Source: Siphonodentalium dalli
Taxonomy: Eukaryota > Mollusca > Scaphopoda > Gadilida > Siphonodentaliidae
NCBI GenBank assembly: GCA_032622095.1
Contig: CP136062.1
Coordinates: 143,672,351 to 143,736,350, forward strand
Length of the DNA stretch: 64,000 bases
Direction: 5' to 3'
Part shown: piece by piece, positions 55,433 to 64,000 of the stretch
Layout: every line of letters starts with the position of its first letter
Numbering within the stretch: the stretch's first letter is position 1
Translations under genes and position numbers: made by a program
The notes under the pieces: generated by a model
Told to the model about the DNA's origin: nothing
Database searches by the model: none
What the model saw: the letters and a program-made list of their open reading frames with translations, nothing else

Positions 55433-56512
55433 TTCACAATCACTATATTAAAGCTCCAATATATTTTGAATAATATGATCTTGAGGCTGTTACTATTTCT
55501 GACTCTGGGTTTCTTGTATTTATTGGGTCTCCAAATCCAACAGAGTAAAGGTCCATATAGACAGGCCCGTGACGGCAGTGAGCGGCGCTTCATCCGGTAT
55601 TACTGACTCTGAAACTGAATTAGAACGCACGTAATATCAATGATGGTGCACATAACGTGCATTGTGAGCGTATAATCCAGATTCAACTCCATTTCTATGA
55701 TATTTTTCTATCATATACAGCCAATCTTCAGACTGTGTTCACCAGATTAAAATATATTTAAAAAAAAAATTGTCCTATAAACGATCAATTCCGTTATTAG
55801 ACATATTTTAGAGTGTTTCGTTTCTTATTCCCCAAAAGAGTTAAGTTTCTCTTTTTGCAAGCTCATTCTGGCTCATTCATATTTAAACGGACATGGCTAA
55901 TTCGAACCTCCATATTTTGTCTACGTTATTTAGAGGGACGTATATGATAGGTCGATAATTACACGAAATGTTGATATACCGGCTTCGTATGCTCTGGAAA
56001 ACACTTGACACAGTCACAGCCATTTCCAGCCGTTTTAAATTTGTCGCCAGAAGTCAGACAAATGCTTTTTATTTCTACCATATCAGGAATAGACTAACAC
56101 GGAACGCTCTTTTTTGTTCCATGTCGTGCAAATGGATGTTTTTGTTTGGGACCCAAACCCGTGTTTACAGATCACATTTTTATTACTTCAATGCGTCTTT
56201 TTGTGTTACATAATGCTCGTAGAAAGGTAGTTCATACATTTATCGACCTATTTCGATACCGGGAAAAATTTCCAAAGCTTACAATATTATGTGTATTTTG
56301 GAGGGCAAACTGCCATGTGGCTTTAAGGTGTAATGTTCATCCTATTAATGGGCTCGTGGCTCCTCCGATATGATCATATTCGGGTACAAAAACTTGCAGT
56401 TGGTGGAATGGTGTCAAACTGGACACGAAATCTATTAGTAAAATTTCCAGTTTTGACCCGACACAATAGATAATAGAAAAAAAATATATAATGAATATAT
56501 ACATGTATATGC
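55433..56512. other. Intergenic, downstream of the minus-strand paralogue
   Basis: No gene is supported. ACACGGAACGCTCTTT at 56098 belongs to the AAAGAGCGTT family. Any 3' UTR of the paralogue would lie at the right end of this stretch, but no clear signal is close. Confidence 0.5.
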
Positions 56513-56781
56513 TCAGCGCAACCAGCATCTATTTCTGTACAGTGTGGACATCCCGGTGATGTGCGTTGCCCGGATATGCACATGAATGACGTCCAGCACA
56601 CGATAGAGCTTCACATCCGTGGTTGTCTCCCTTGTCACTCGGTGTCTCATGACGTCAGAGAATCCCGCTGCTGTACCAACGTCGATAATGTATTCCAGTG
56701 TATAGTCCGACGTCATAGCGAATATGTCTTTCCAATTGAGCAACAGACGTCCATTCTCGGCACGGCATTGTACGTTTGAAC
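56513..56781 (-). CDS. Terminal exon of inverted paralogue
   Basis: Minus strand, acceptor ATGTTGAAG, phase 1 in, 88 residues ending CWLR-stop (TGA at 56515-56513). It reads SNVQCRAENGRLLLNWKDIF, then AMTSDYTLEYIIDVGTAAGF and SDVMRHRV, then HIRATHITGMSTLY, about 80% identical by eye to the + strand terminal exon 41175-41440. The frame is intact, so the copy is probably a working gene rather than a pseudogene. Confidence 0.82.
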
Positions 56782-56929
56782 CTTCAACATATTGGAATGT
56801 GTGAGCCATATAATATGTTTAGTGACAAAGCTAACACCACATTGCCGGAAATATATCAGAGAGGTTTCGATAACGGACTGCTTACAAGAAAACTGCAAAG
56901 ATACAGTGTTACTCTCCTCCCTATTTTAC

Positions 56930-57205
56930 ACGCTTCAAATTGGCCCATACAAGTCATGTCACGTGTCGGGCGACAAATCACATTTTTACCATTCTCTCCA
57001 TATTTTACCCGCTTCTTATTGATTGGCCCTCGTCCTGTCATTTGCCGAGCGACAATAAATAGTTGTTGCCCGCTATCGAGGGAGACATTGAGATTTGTCA
57101 CCCGATCGAAAACGGAATGTCTCACGAGAGCAGCTCATAAGGAAACATTTCATCCTCGAGCGGGTCACAAATATCAATGTCTCCCGAGAAGGGCAACAAC
57201 TGTTT
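56930..57205. mobile_element. Hairpin element with tandem arm
   Basis: 57062-57113 (GTTGTTGCCCGCTATCGAGG ...) pairs with 57153-57200 (... GAGAAGGGCAACAAC). To the left, two ~55-bp direct repeats (TATTTTAC(A/C)CGCTTC ... GTC(A/G).G(C/T).ACAAA) lie at 56922 and 57002. The same blocks occur in the 62702-62864 hairpin. Confidence 0.7.
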
Positions 57206-57373
57206 TGTTATTCGATTAATATATACAAACTCCCACAGTCATCGTATCGCACGAGGGCTTTTCATTGGCGATATTAGTTTTAGTGAATTCGTATCGTCCT
57301 GGGATGGCTGTTCGATATAAGTTAGTCAAGCGGTTATCATTTTAATAATCGCCATTGATTTACTATCGTTTTT

Positions 57374-57411
57374 CACCCACTGACCAACGCGCGAAGCGCG
57401 TTCAGTGGGTG
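57374..57411. repeat. Perfect GC-rich stem-loop
   Basis: CACCCACTGA + AACGCGC, loop GAA, GCGCGTT + CAGTGGGTG forms an almost perfect 38-base hairpin with a CC bulge. Such short hairpins occur near Helitron 3' ends, but no CTRR terminus is evident, so the family is open. Confidence 0.75.
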
Positions 57412-57719
57412 TACTATAATCGTAGGACTTATGCGTTTCTGCTGAATTGAACTAGTGCCTATGCGTTTCTGCTGGGCTGCACTGACGTTTGATCGCAAAA
57501 TAAAATTATAACCATTATCAAAGCACACGTTTGGATAACACCGCCATAAACAGTGACATATTATGATGTTGAGCTCGTATCGTCAATAAAATTAGAGTTA
57601 TGACTTATAAAACTAAGAATTACTGCTAAAGTATTTCTACCAATTAGGTCACTAGATTCATGTTGAGCTGGAACTTGAGAAATTTTAATTTCAACAAATT
57701 GAAATGCCGTTGAAAACTG

Positions 57720-58040
57720 AAGGGTTAAGCGATTATCGCAATAGGATATTGGAACACGTGTGCGTAACGTAACTATCACACGTATAACGTACTCTGATAA
57801 GTTATCGCCAAATTCGTGCTTCAAACAGTTTAAACATGTCATCTTCGGCTCTTTTTGTTTTATTTTTATGAAAATGAATAATAAATGGTGTGATAAATAT
57901 GTATAATATGTATATAACGACAAATAGAGTAAAATTAGACATTTCCCCTTGAAACTTAGGATTGGAAAGCCAGGTACAAAAATTGGTGAAATATGAGTAC
58001 GAACGTCAAAGTGTTCCCTGTGTATCGTGATAATTGCCAA
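57720..58040. repeat. Dispersed repeat, copy 2 (related to 3720-4030)
   Basis: Shares blocks in the same order and orientation with 3720-4030. A minus-strand open frame across it (57561-58040) has no domain and is unlikely to be a gene. Confidence 0.55.
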
Positions 58041-58065
58041 CCATGCGAAGCGAAGCCTCCATTGG

Positions 58066-58620
58066 CGATTATTTTACGCTGGATTTTTATCATCGAAACA
58101 AATCAATTTCTTCCACCTAAAAGATAATTACGTGCTTAACCCTGCCGTTTTCGGAATATATAGGTATTCCACGCAGAAACACCTAGTCTCAGCTGAAATT
58201 TTTGAAAAATAACAGTTTTATCGACATAAATAGATTTGAATTGGACAATTCCATGTTAAAATTTATCAGCGAAAAAAATTCAATTTCTTCCATCTAAAAC
58301 ATAATTACGCGATGGACTCTGTCATTTTAGGAACATATATGTATCCCACGCACATGCACCAAGTCTTAGCCTAAAGGTTTGAAAAAAGACAGTTTTATCG
58401 ACATAAATCGATGTTAATGGTAAATTCCATGTTAAATTTTATCATTGAAAAAAATTCATTTCTTCCATCTAAAACATAATTACGTGCTGTACTCTGTCAT
58501 TTTAGGAATATGTAGGTATCCCACCCACACACTCCAAGTCTCAGCTTAAAATTGTGAAAAATGACAGTTTTATCGATATAAATCGATTTTAATGGCAAAT
58601 GCGGTGTTAAATAAATTTTA
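58066..58620. repeat. Three ~175-190-bp tandem units
   Basis: ATTTCTTCCA(C/T)CTAAAA starts at about 58089, 58283 and 58458. GACAGTTTTATCGA(C/T)ATAAATCGAT ends the second and third units. Unit 1 is the most diverged. Confidence 0.85.
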
Positions 58621-59240
58621 GGGCCCTGCCAATGTTTTCTGAGCTGTTCTAAATTGGTCACTAGAGTCCATATTTGACCGGTTACACCTGATAATTATCC
58701 GACAGTACAGTCGCGTTACTTTATAGGATAACATTGGTCATTATCACCCGACAAATTTATTTCGGTCTATCGTATCAACCCCTATTTTCTCCCGCGTAGC
58801 CTGACTAAATGTCAACATTGGTCTTTATCGCTCCACTAATTTGTATCGTTTCATCGGTATGAATTCCATATCCAATTATCAACATATAACCAACCCAACC
58901 TCTAATCCCGGTCCAATTTATTTATTTCTTTCATCGGTATAGTCACGTTACGTAATATTTTATCATGTGATACTTGTACTTATTTGTCTATGGTATTACT
59001 ATAGTATACCGTATACGTATATCAATTGCTATTCCTTTCTATATAATCCTGGTGCTATCTATAGAGATAGATAATTTCCGCTGCAGACAATATAAAACTG
59101 ACGACATTTTGAAATGTAAGCAGGCTTCAAACTCATCTTATCCAAGAAAAACTCTGGTTACATAAGAAATTTGTGTATAAGGTGTATGCGCATTTGTCGC
59201 GTTAAAAACAAAAGGTCCCAAGTCAAGGTCCAAATCCCCA

Positions 59241-59885
59241 ACACACTCATGCACCTGATACAGACCAATGTTACTCTGTAGTAATACAAAACTATTAGTT
59301 AAAATTCCTCAGTGATAAAGGGTATGTTGCATGCCACGCCAGCCGTTGAGGCATGCCAATATCCCATAATATGTCAAATATAGCGAATTATCGAAATATG
59401 AAATACCACGAAAAAGCGAAATAGGAAAATACAGCGAAATTGCGGAATAAAAAATGCATCGAAATGACGAGATAGCGCGAATTATGAAATAAGAAATTAT
59501 TTTTATTAACTAAATAACGGGAGATATTTGAAGAAGTGTTTTTGACGAAATAACGGGCATATTTGGAGAAGTTTTTTAAAGAGCGTACCCCAAACCTCCC
59601 CCAAGCCCACCCACCCAAGAGAATAATTTTACTTATATTTCACCACAGTTGATCTATTGTGGTGTTGTTATTTCTAATACAAATCGGCGTTATTTCGTAA
59701 ATATACATTCTTTATAGAGTTATTACCCTGTGGCAATGTTACGATTTTAGCTTGTCAAAGAACATGTGGCATGCCTCGACGGCTGGCGTGGCATGCTACA
59801 TACCCTATATCACTGAGGAATTTTAACTAATAGTTTTGTATTACTACAGAGTAACATTGGTCTGTATCAGGTGCACTCATGTGAG
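59241..59885. mobile_element. Element with ~115-bp terminal inverted repeats
   Basis: 59245-59357 and 59763-59881 are near-perfect reverse complements (blocks GATACAGACCAATGTTACTC, AATTCCTCAGTGATA and GGCATGCC). The ~400-base interior contains repeated CGAAATA words and no ORF of note. It is probably a non-autonomous DNA element. Confidence 0.85.
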
Positions 59886-59902
59886 GTTTAACTCCATCCT
59901 CA

Positions 59903-60400
59903 TACAGTAATGTCCAAAGTAATTGACCACTTAACCACAGCATAATTATTGGTAATTTGTCAGGATTTTAAATGCTGAAAAAATACCCATAATTCTGCTG
60001 TGGTTAAGTGGTCAATTACTTTGGGCATTACTGTAACCAATATAAGGATTTGAGGTGTAATGATAAATCAATCCTCATACAGTAATGTACAAAGTAATTG
60101 ACCACTTAACCACAGCATAATAATGGGTAATTTGTCAGGATTTTAAATGCTGAAAAAATACCCATAATTCTGCTGTGGTTAAGTGGTCAATTACTTTGGG
60201 CATTACTGTAACCAATATAAGGATTTGAGGTGTAATGATAACTCAACCCTCGTACAGTAATGTCCAAAGTAATTGACCACTTAACCACAGCATAATTATT
60301 GGTAATTTTTCAGGATTTTAAATCCTGAAAAATTACAAATAATTCTGATTATAAGGATAACCAATATAAGGATGTGAGGTTTAATTAGAACTTCATCCAC
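59903..60400. mobile_element. Three tandem 133-bp mariner-type MITEs (175-bp period)
   Basis: TACAGTAATGTCCAAAGTAA and its inverse TTACTTTGGGCATTACTGTA bound hairpins at 59903-60035 and 60078-60210. A third copy from 60253 has lost its right arm. Arms are ~48 bp, ends are TA, and the CAGT..(N)..CAAAGTAATTGACC style resembles Tc1/mariner termini. A 42-bp linker repeats with each unit, so the array arose by tandem duplication. Confidence 0.85.
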
Positions 60401-60764
60401 ATAACTAATAAATATGTGTGAAAATTAAACCAAAAAAAATAAATTCCATGATGGCGTCCAATATGGACTGCCTAATTCTGCTCCAAAACATGTATATTGA
60501 ATATATGGTTGTTTATTGGGGAAAACCGATTATTTCAACAATATTTTCATTAACTGGGATCCAAAAACCCGACTTACGGGAGCGCGCTTCATGCGCGACT
60601 GTATCTTAAGCATATGTGGATATTTAATGAGCCAACAATTGGAATCCCAATAGAGAAGATTGGCACGTCGCCCTTGCGCATAGACATCATTGATGATCTC
60701 TATGGGAATCAAAATTGACATTTAATAGACAATTTTGATTAACCGCAATAACTTAAGGAATCTC
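60401..60764. other. No feature seen
   Basis: AT-rich intron sequence; a small open frame at 60418-60609 is not supported. Confidence 0.5.
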
Positions 60765-61150
60765 TAATTGCGCTTAAGCCCAATGAGAATGCAATAAGAC
60801 ATTCCTTATTATGCTTAACCGCAATTACTTCCCATTCCACTTAAACACAATTAATATATCTCTCATTAGATCACCCTTCTGCAAATAGTAGAATAATCAT
60901 ATATTTGTTCCACCCATTGTGCCATGGAGAATGGAGATGGACTACACCATCTGTATTATAAGGAGTTTATGTACTATATATAATATATTATTCTTTAATA
61001 AGATATTCATTATTAGGCTTTATCAGCGAAATTTGAATATTCTTCATTGCGCTTAAGCGCAATTAAATATTCCCTTATTGCGCTTAAGCACAATAGAGAT
61101 TCCCTTATTGAGCTTATAAGCGCAATAAGGAATATCCCTTATTGTGCTTA
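60765..61150. repeat. Cluster of ATTGCGCTTAAGCGCAAT palindromes
   Basis: Palindromic variants of ATTGNGCTTAAGNNCAAT occur near 60766, 60808, 61046, 61076, 61106 (TTGAGCTTATAAGCGCAAT) and 61140, separated by TTCCCTTATT-like spacers. Confidence 0.8.
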
Positions 61151-61225
61151 AGCACAATTAGCTCTTCTTGCTCTTAATTAAAAAAAACCCAGTTATAATT
61201 GTATTGTAACTATTGGTTTGTCCTT

Positions 61226-61701
61226 TAAAGGTACTCAATCCGAAAAGAGGGTCCCCATCTCAACAGATTCCAACAACAACAATCCGATCAGAGGGTCCTA
61301 TATTACTATTTCTTTGGCTTTGGGGGTAAAAAATATTTGATTCGAGTCGAGGAAACCATCAAACAAAGCTCAGAGTTATTAGATATTGATTTTTGAAATT
61401 TGTTAATTGCTCGAGATGAGTACTAATAACTGCCGTCAATTTGGTAACCTGCTCGAGATTTTACGCCAAAACTCTATTCAAACAGACAAGGATGGATAAC
61501 TCTATAATCAGGGTACGCAATTTTGAATGTCTTCTGGGCCAGAAAGAATTCCCGATAATGAAAAATAATAGATTTCTAAAATCGATATCTAACAAATCTG
61601 AGCTTTGATGGGTGACTTCCTCGACTCGAATCAAATATTTTTGACCCCCGAAGCCATTGAAATAGTAATTGAGATGAGTTTTATCGGATTGAGTACCTTT
61701 A
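61226..61701. mobile_element. 476-bp foldback element, TA-flanked
   Basis: TAAAGGTACTCAATCCGA at 61226 and its exact inverse at 61684-61701 are the ends. The inner arms also pair (GCTT(T/C)GGGGGT, ATTTGATTCGAGTCGAGGAA, AAAGCTCAGA, TTAGATAT). TA at both ends would fit a Tc1/mariner-type target duplication. Relatives are at 52385 and 54225. Confidence 0.85.
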
Positions 61702-62701
61702 ATATTTCCATACATCATGCCCACATATATTATAAAAGAATAGTACTATTATTATGCTCGTAGTAGTTAATACCACCTTACCGTCAATATTCTAGCATGG
61801 TTAATTTCAAAATCACAACGTTAATTGTTATTACTATTTGTGTGTACTGTATATGTACATCAGTCACCAATTGAGAAACTTAAGCACAGTCTGGTTGAAT
61901 ATCTACCATATATGGTGGATTATTCTCACATCCAAGCTGTTGGTGTCATTCGTGTTATTTTGCATGCGAAGTGGTAGACCCCCCCAATAGCTTATCAATA
62001 CCACTCAGGACGGTGGGTGTTTTTCCTCAATTAATTGAATTTCTTGTTGGTGTTTAAATCGTCAAAATCGGCCCAAGCAATGTAAACCAATAAGCAATAG
62101 AAGTAAGTTATCACCTTCTGCAATTCGGCATATCCATGCAAAACATGTATTTTTGTACGCGGAATTTACAGGCGATATTAATTTAATTTCGATCTACCCC
62201 GAAAGATATTGGGAAGTTGTCGATTTCACCAATGTACATTCATATGTGTCAATACTCCCCAGCACATCCCCATACAAAATATATGTATGGTGCAATTATA
62301 ACAATACGTAGACAGCGAATAAGGGATAATGATACTCGTACAAGATAATTCATTCACGACAAAGGTATGTATTACTCTGGAAACCAGCAAGAATTTATAG
62401 CCAACATACTACGGATTCGACTCGTTTAATCTCGCACCATAAATTTCTACATGAAGATATTGAATTGCCCAGTTTTTTTTCGATGTATAAACTCAAAAGT
62501 GACGAATAACATTTTTTCCGATGAAAGTATCAACTTAAACGTATGAATTTTAGTGTGCACTAAATATATGCAATTTAGCCAACTTGTGGTGTTTGCGTAC
62601 CTGTCGGTGTATAATATTTATTATTCTCGTACTTGCTTGTGATGTGAAATCGCAGATTGCACAATGAATGCTTGGAGATTATTCTTGCAATGTAATACCA
62701 G
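61702..62701. other. No feature seen
   Basis: AT-rich intron sequence without repeats or exons I can support. Confidence 0.5.
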
Positions 62702-62864
62702 GCGGGCGATCAAAACAATGTCTTTCTGGTTTGCGGGTGACAGTGTGATTTGTCGCACGGCACGCGACAGGACTTGGGCCAATTAGAAGCGAGTAAAGTT
62801 GATAGGAGGGTAACACATCGCACTGTGGCCCGCTAACCAAGATAACATTGTTTTTGTCGCCCGC
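62702..62864. mobile_element. 163-bp hairpin element
   Basis: GCGGGCGATCAAAACAATGT at 62702 and ACATTGTTTTTGTCGCCCGC ending 62864 bound ~55-bp imperfect arms. The interior GGGCCAATTAGAAGCGAGTAAA is the reverse complement of blocks at 56922-57050, so the two belong to one family. Confidence 0.8.
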
Positions 62865-63085
62865 ATGCTGTATGCAAGAAATACTCCAAGCACATACTCA
62901 GTGCAGTAGCTCAGTGATTGCACATGAGAAATACGTACTATAAGCTTTAGTCTTATATACTTCATGAGTTCCCAAAAATGAAAAGTTACCAAAAAAACGA
63001 AAAAGGGTAGTATTAGCTAATTTGCATATATTTAATGAACACTGATATTGATAATTTTATCGGAAAAAATATTTCTTATACTCAC

Positions 63086-63661
63086 CCGTCAGAGTTGGGG
63101 GTGACGTTTCTATGACGACAGTTTTGTTTGCGAACACACTGCGCAGGCCGCCGGTGTTAATCGCTTCCACTCCTGATCTATATGAATGCCCCGTGCTCAT
63201 CCCCAGATTGTCGAACCTTGCAAAGTTTCGGTCCTCCACAAGCCGCCATGGTGTTATGTTTATTTCTCCGTTATCAATTCGACATTGGTAATAATCGATA
63301 TCAGAGAGATCTGAGATATCCTCCCATGATAATATGAGGCTGCCAGTCTCCGTCTGAACATGGGCCGTATTGTGCTTTGAATCCCCTGTTCCTATCGCAC
63401 TGACCTGCTCTTTGTGTACATGTGTATTACTAGCCGACGTCTGTGGATACACCTTGATAGATGTTTTGCTGACGTCAGGTGGTTCGTATGACACCACCAA
63501 ACCGTCGAGCGTATGAATGCTAACATACTCTACGTTGTTGACACACTTTATCGTTGGGTACACCTTTGATCCATGAGACAGGTGTAGTGGTGGAGATTCG
63601 AATTCTCCCATTGCGCTAATTTGTTCCCAAGGGTGGATGTCTTGAGACCCGTGTTCGTGAC
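63086..63661 (-). CDS. Penultimate exon of inverted paralogue
   Basis: Minus strand, acceptor GTTTACAG and donor GTGAGT, phase 1-1, 191 residues. It reads HEHGSQDIHPWEQI, then VYPTIKCVNNVEYVS, VVSYEPPDVSKTSI, LILSWEDISDLSDIDYYQCR and VVIETSPPTLT. It matches + exon 39979-40548 at ~80% by eye, with most changes in the SNTHVHKEQVS linker. The frame is fully open. The upstream exons lie beyond the window's right edge. Confidence 0.88.
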
Positions 63662-64000
63662 CTGTAAACATGGTTTTCTGGAGATGAATATGGTGAAATT
63701 ACGAAAGGCCAGAAAAACGACCAAAGAGAAATAAGGACGATGTGGAGTGTTTGCCTATGTACCTGTACCAATGATTAATTTGCAGTCTTAGATTCCGAAT
63801 GCTTAGAAACTTATTTTCTCCTGTGTGGTTTTACCAAGTATATCATATTAACTAAACTAGAGGCATATTCATGTACAGCCTGTTTGTCAAACATTCAGCC
63901 ACCATTTATACATGTATGTTTACTCACCAAAAATATCATTGAACTTCATCTATGTGAAACGGTTACCACTATTTGTACATATATGTTTCACTGACCACAA
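63662..64000 (-). other. Start of next intron of the paralogue
   Basis: The minus-strand sequence just before the acceptor (TTTGGTCGTTTTTCTGGCCT) resembles the + intron before 39979 (TTTGGTCGTTTATCTGACCT). The rest is unassigned. Confidence 0.55.

Larger units (their letters stand above)
56782..63085 (-). other. 6.3-kb intron of inverted paralogue, packed with hairpin elements
   Basis: It corresponds to the 626-bp intron 40549-41174 of the + gene. It holds the hairpin families at 56930-57205, 57374-57411, 57720-58620, 59241-59885, 59903-60400, 60765-61150, 61226-61701 and 62702-62864. No internal exon is recognised. Confidence 0.75.

Noticed and set aside
57561-58040. 159-codon minus-strand open frame
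   Set aside because: It covers a dispersed repeat that also occurs at 3720-4030, where the frame is broken.

Overview
This is a eukaryotic, AT-rich window with long introns, GT-AG splice sites, no operons and a dense load of hairpin elements, minisatellites and decayed LINEs. Abundant ACATGT/TACATGTA words, tandem repeats carrying TGACCTTGA/TCAAGGTCA, and a ~170-bp minisatellite family built on a GTCCGGATGATAAC core suggest a marine lophotrochozoan, most likely a mollusc. That is inference from repeat style, not a database match. I found no rRNA gene, convincing tRNA gene or CRISPR array.

One gene dominates. From at least 9113 to 41440 on the + strand I assembled 16 exons whose splice phases agree at every junction (about 9.7 kb, ~3,230 codons, 5' end missing). 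The first visible exon is a six-cysteine EGF-like module with symmetric phase 1-1. After it come many ~100-120-residue fibronectin-III-like repeats. Their signature is W...(D/G)xxSGI...Y, then G..xG..D(V/I), then L..G..YY..V.A.N..GL...SDG, ending in (I/V)D.(T/S)PP. There are many N-glycosylation sequons and no transmembrane segment, so the product is probably a giant secreted or matrix/cuticle/mucus-type protein. I do not recognise it as a named gene.

The last two exons have a second, inverted copy on the - strand (63086-63661 and 56513-56781), about 80% identical by eye. It belongs to a paralogue that enters from the right edge and converges tail to tail on the first gene. Its single visible intron is ~6.3 kb and filled with hairpin elements; the + copy's matching intron is ~0.6 kb. 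The + gene's terminal exon is also partly duplicated in tandem at 41788-41936, with an intact frame and a phase-compatible acceptor, so it could be an alternative last exon.

Layout: 1-9.1 kb is a repeat field (a 507-bp exact direct repeat at 1 and 6086, a ~1.4-kb poly-C/poly-G palindrome, a ~131-bp minisatellite, TA/GA microsatellites). 9.1-41.4 kb is the main gene, with element-filled introns. 42-56 kb is intergenic, with inverted minisatellites, hairpin elements, an E-box cluster, a poly(A)-tailed retrocopy end, two LINE 3' fragments and a 31-bp minisatellite. 56.5-64 kb is the end of the inverted paralogue.

Two places need checking before the gene model is trusted: an exon end near 37430-37486 where two homopolymer-associated indels appear to break and restore the frame, and the missing 5' end.
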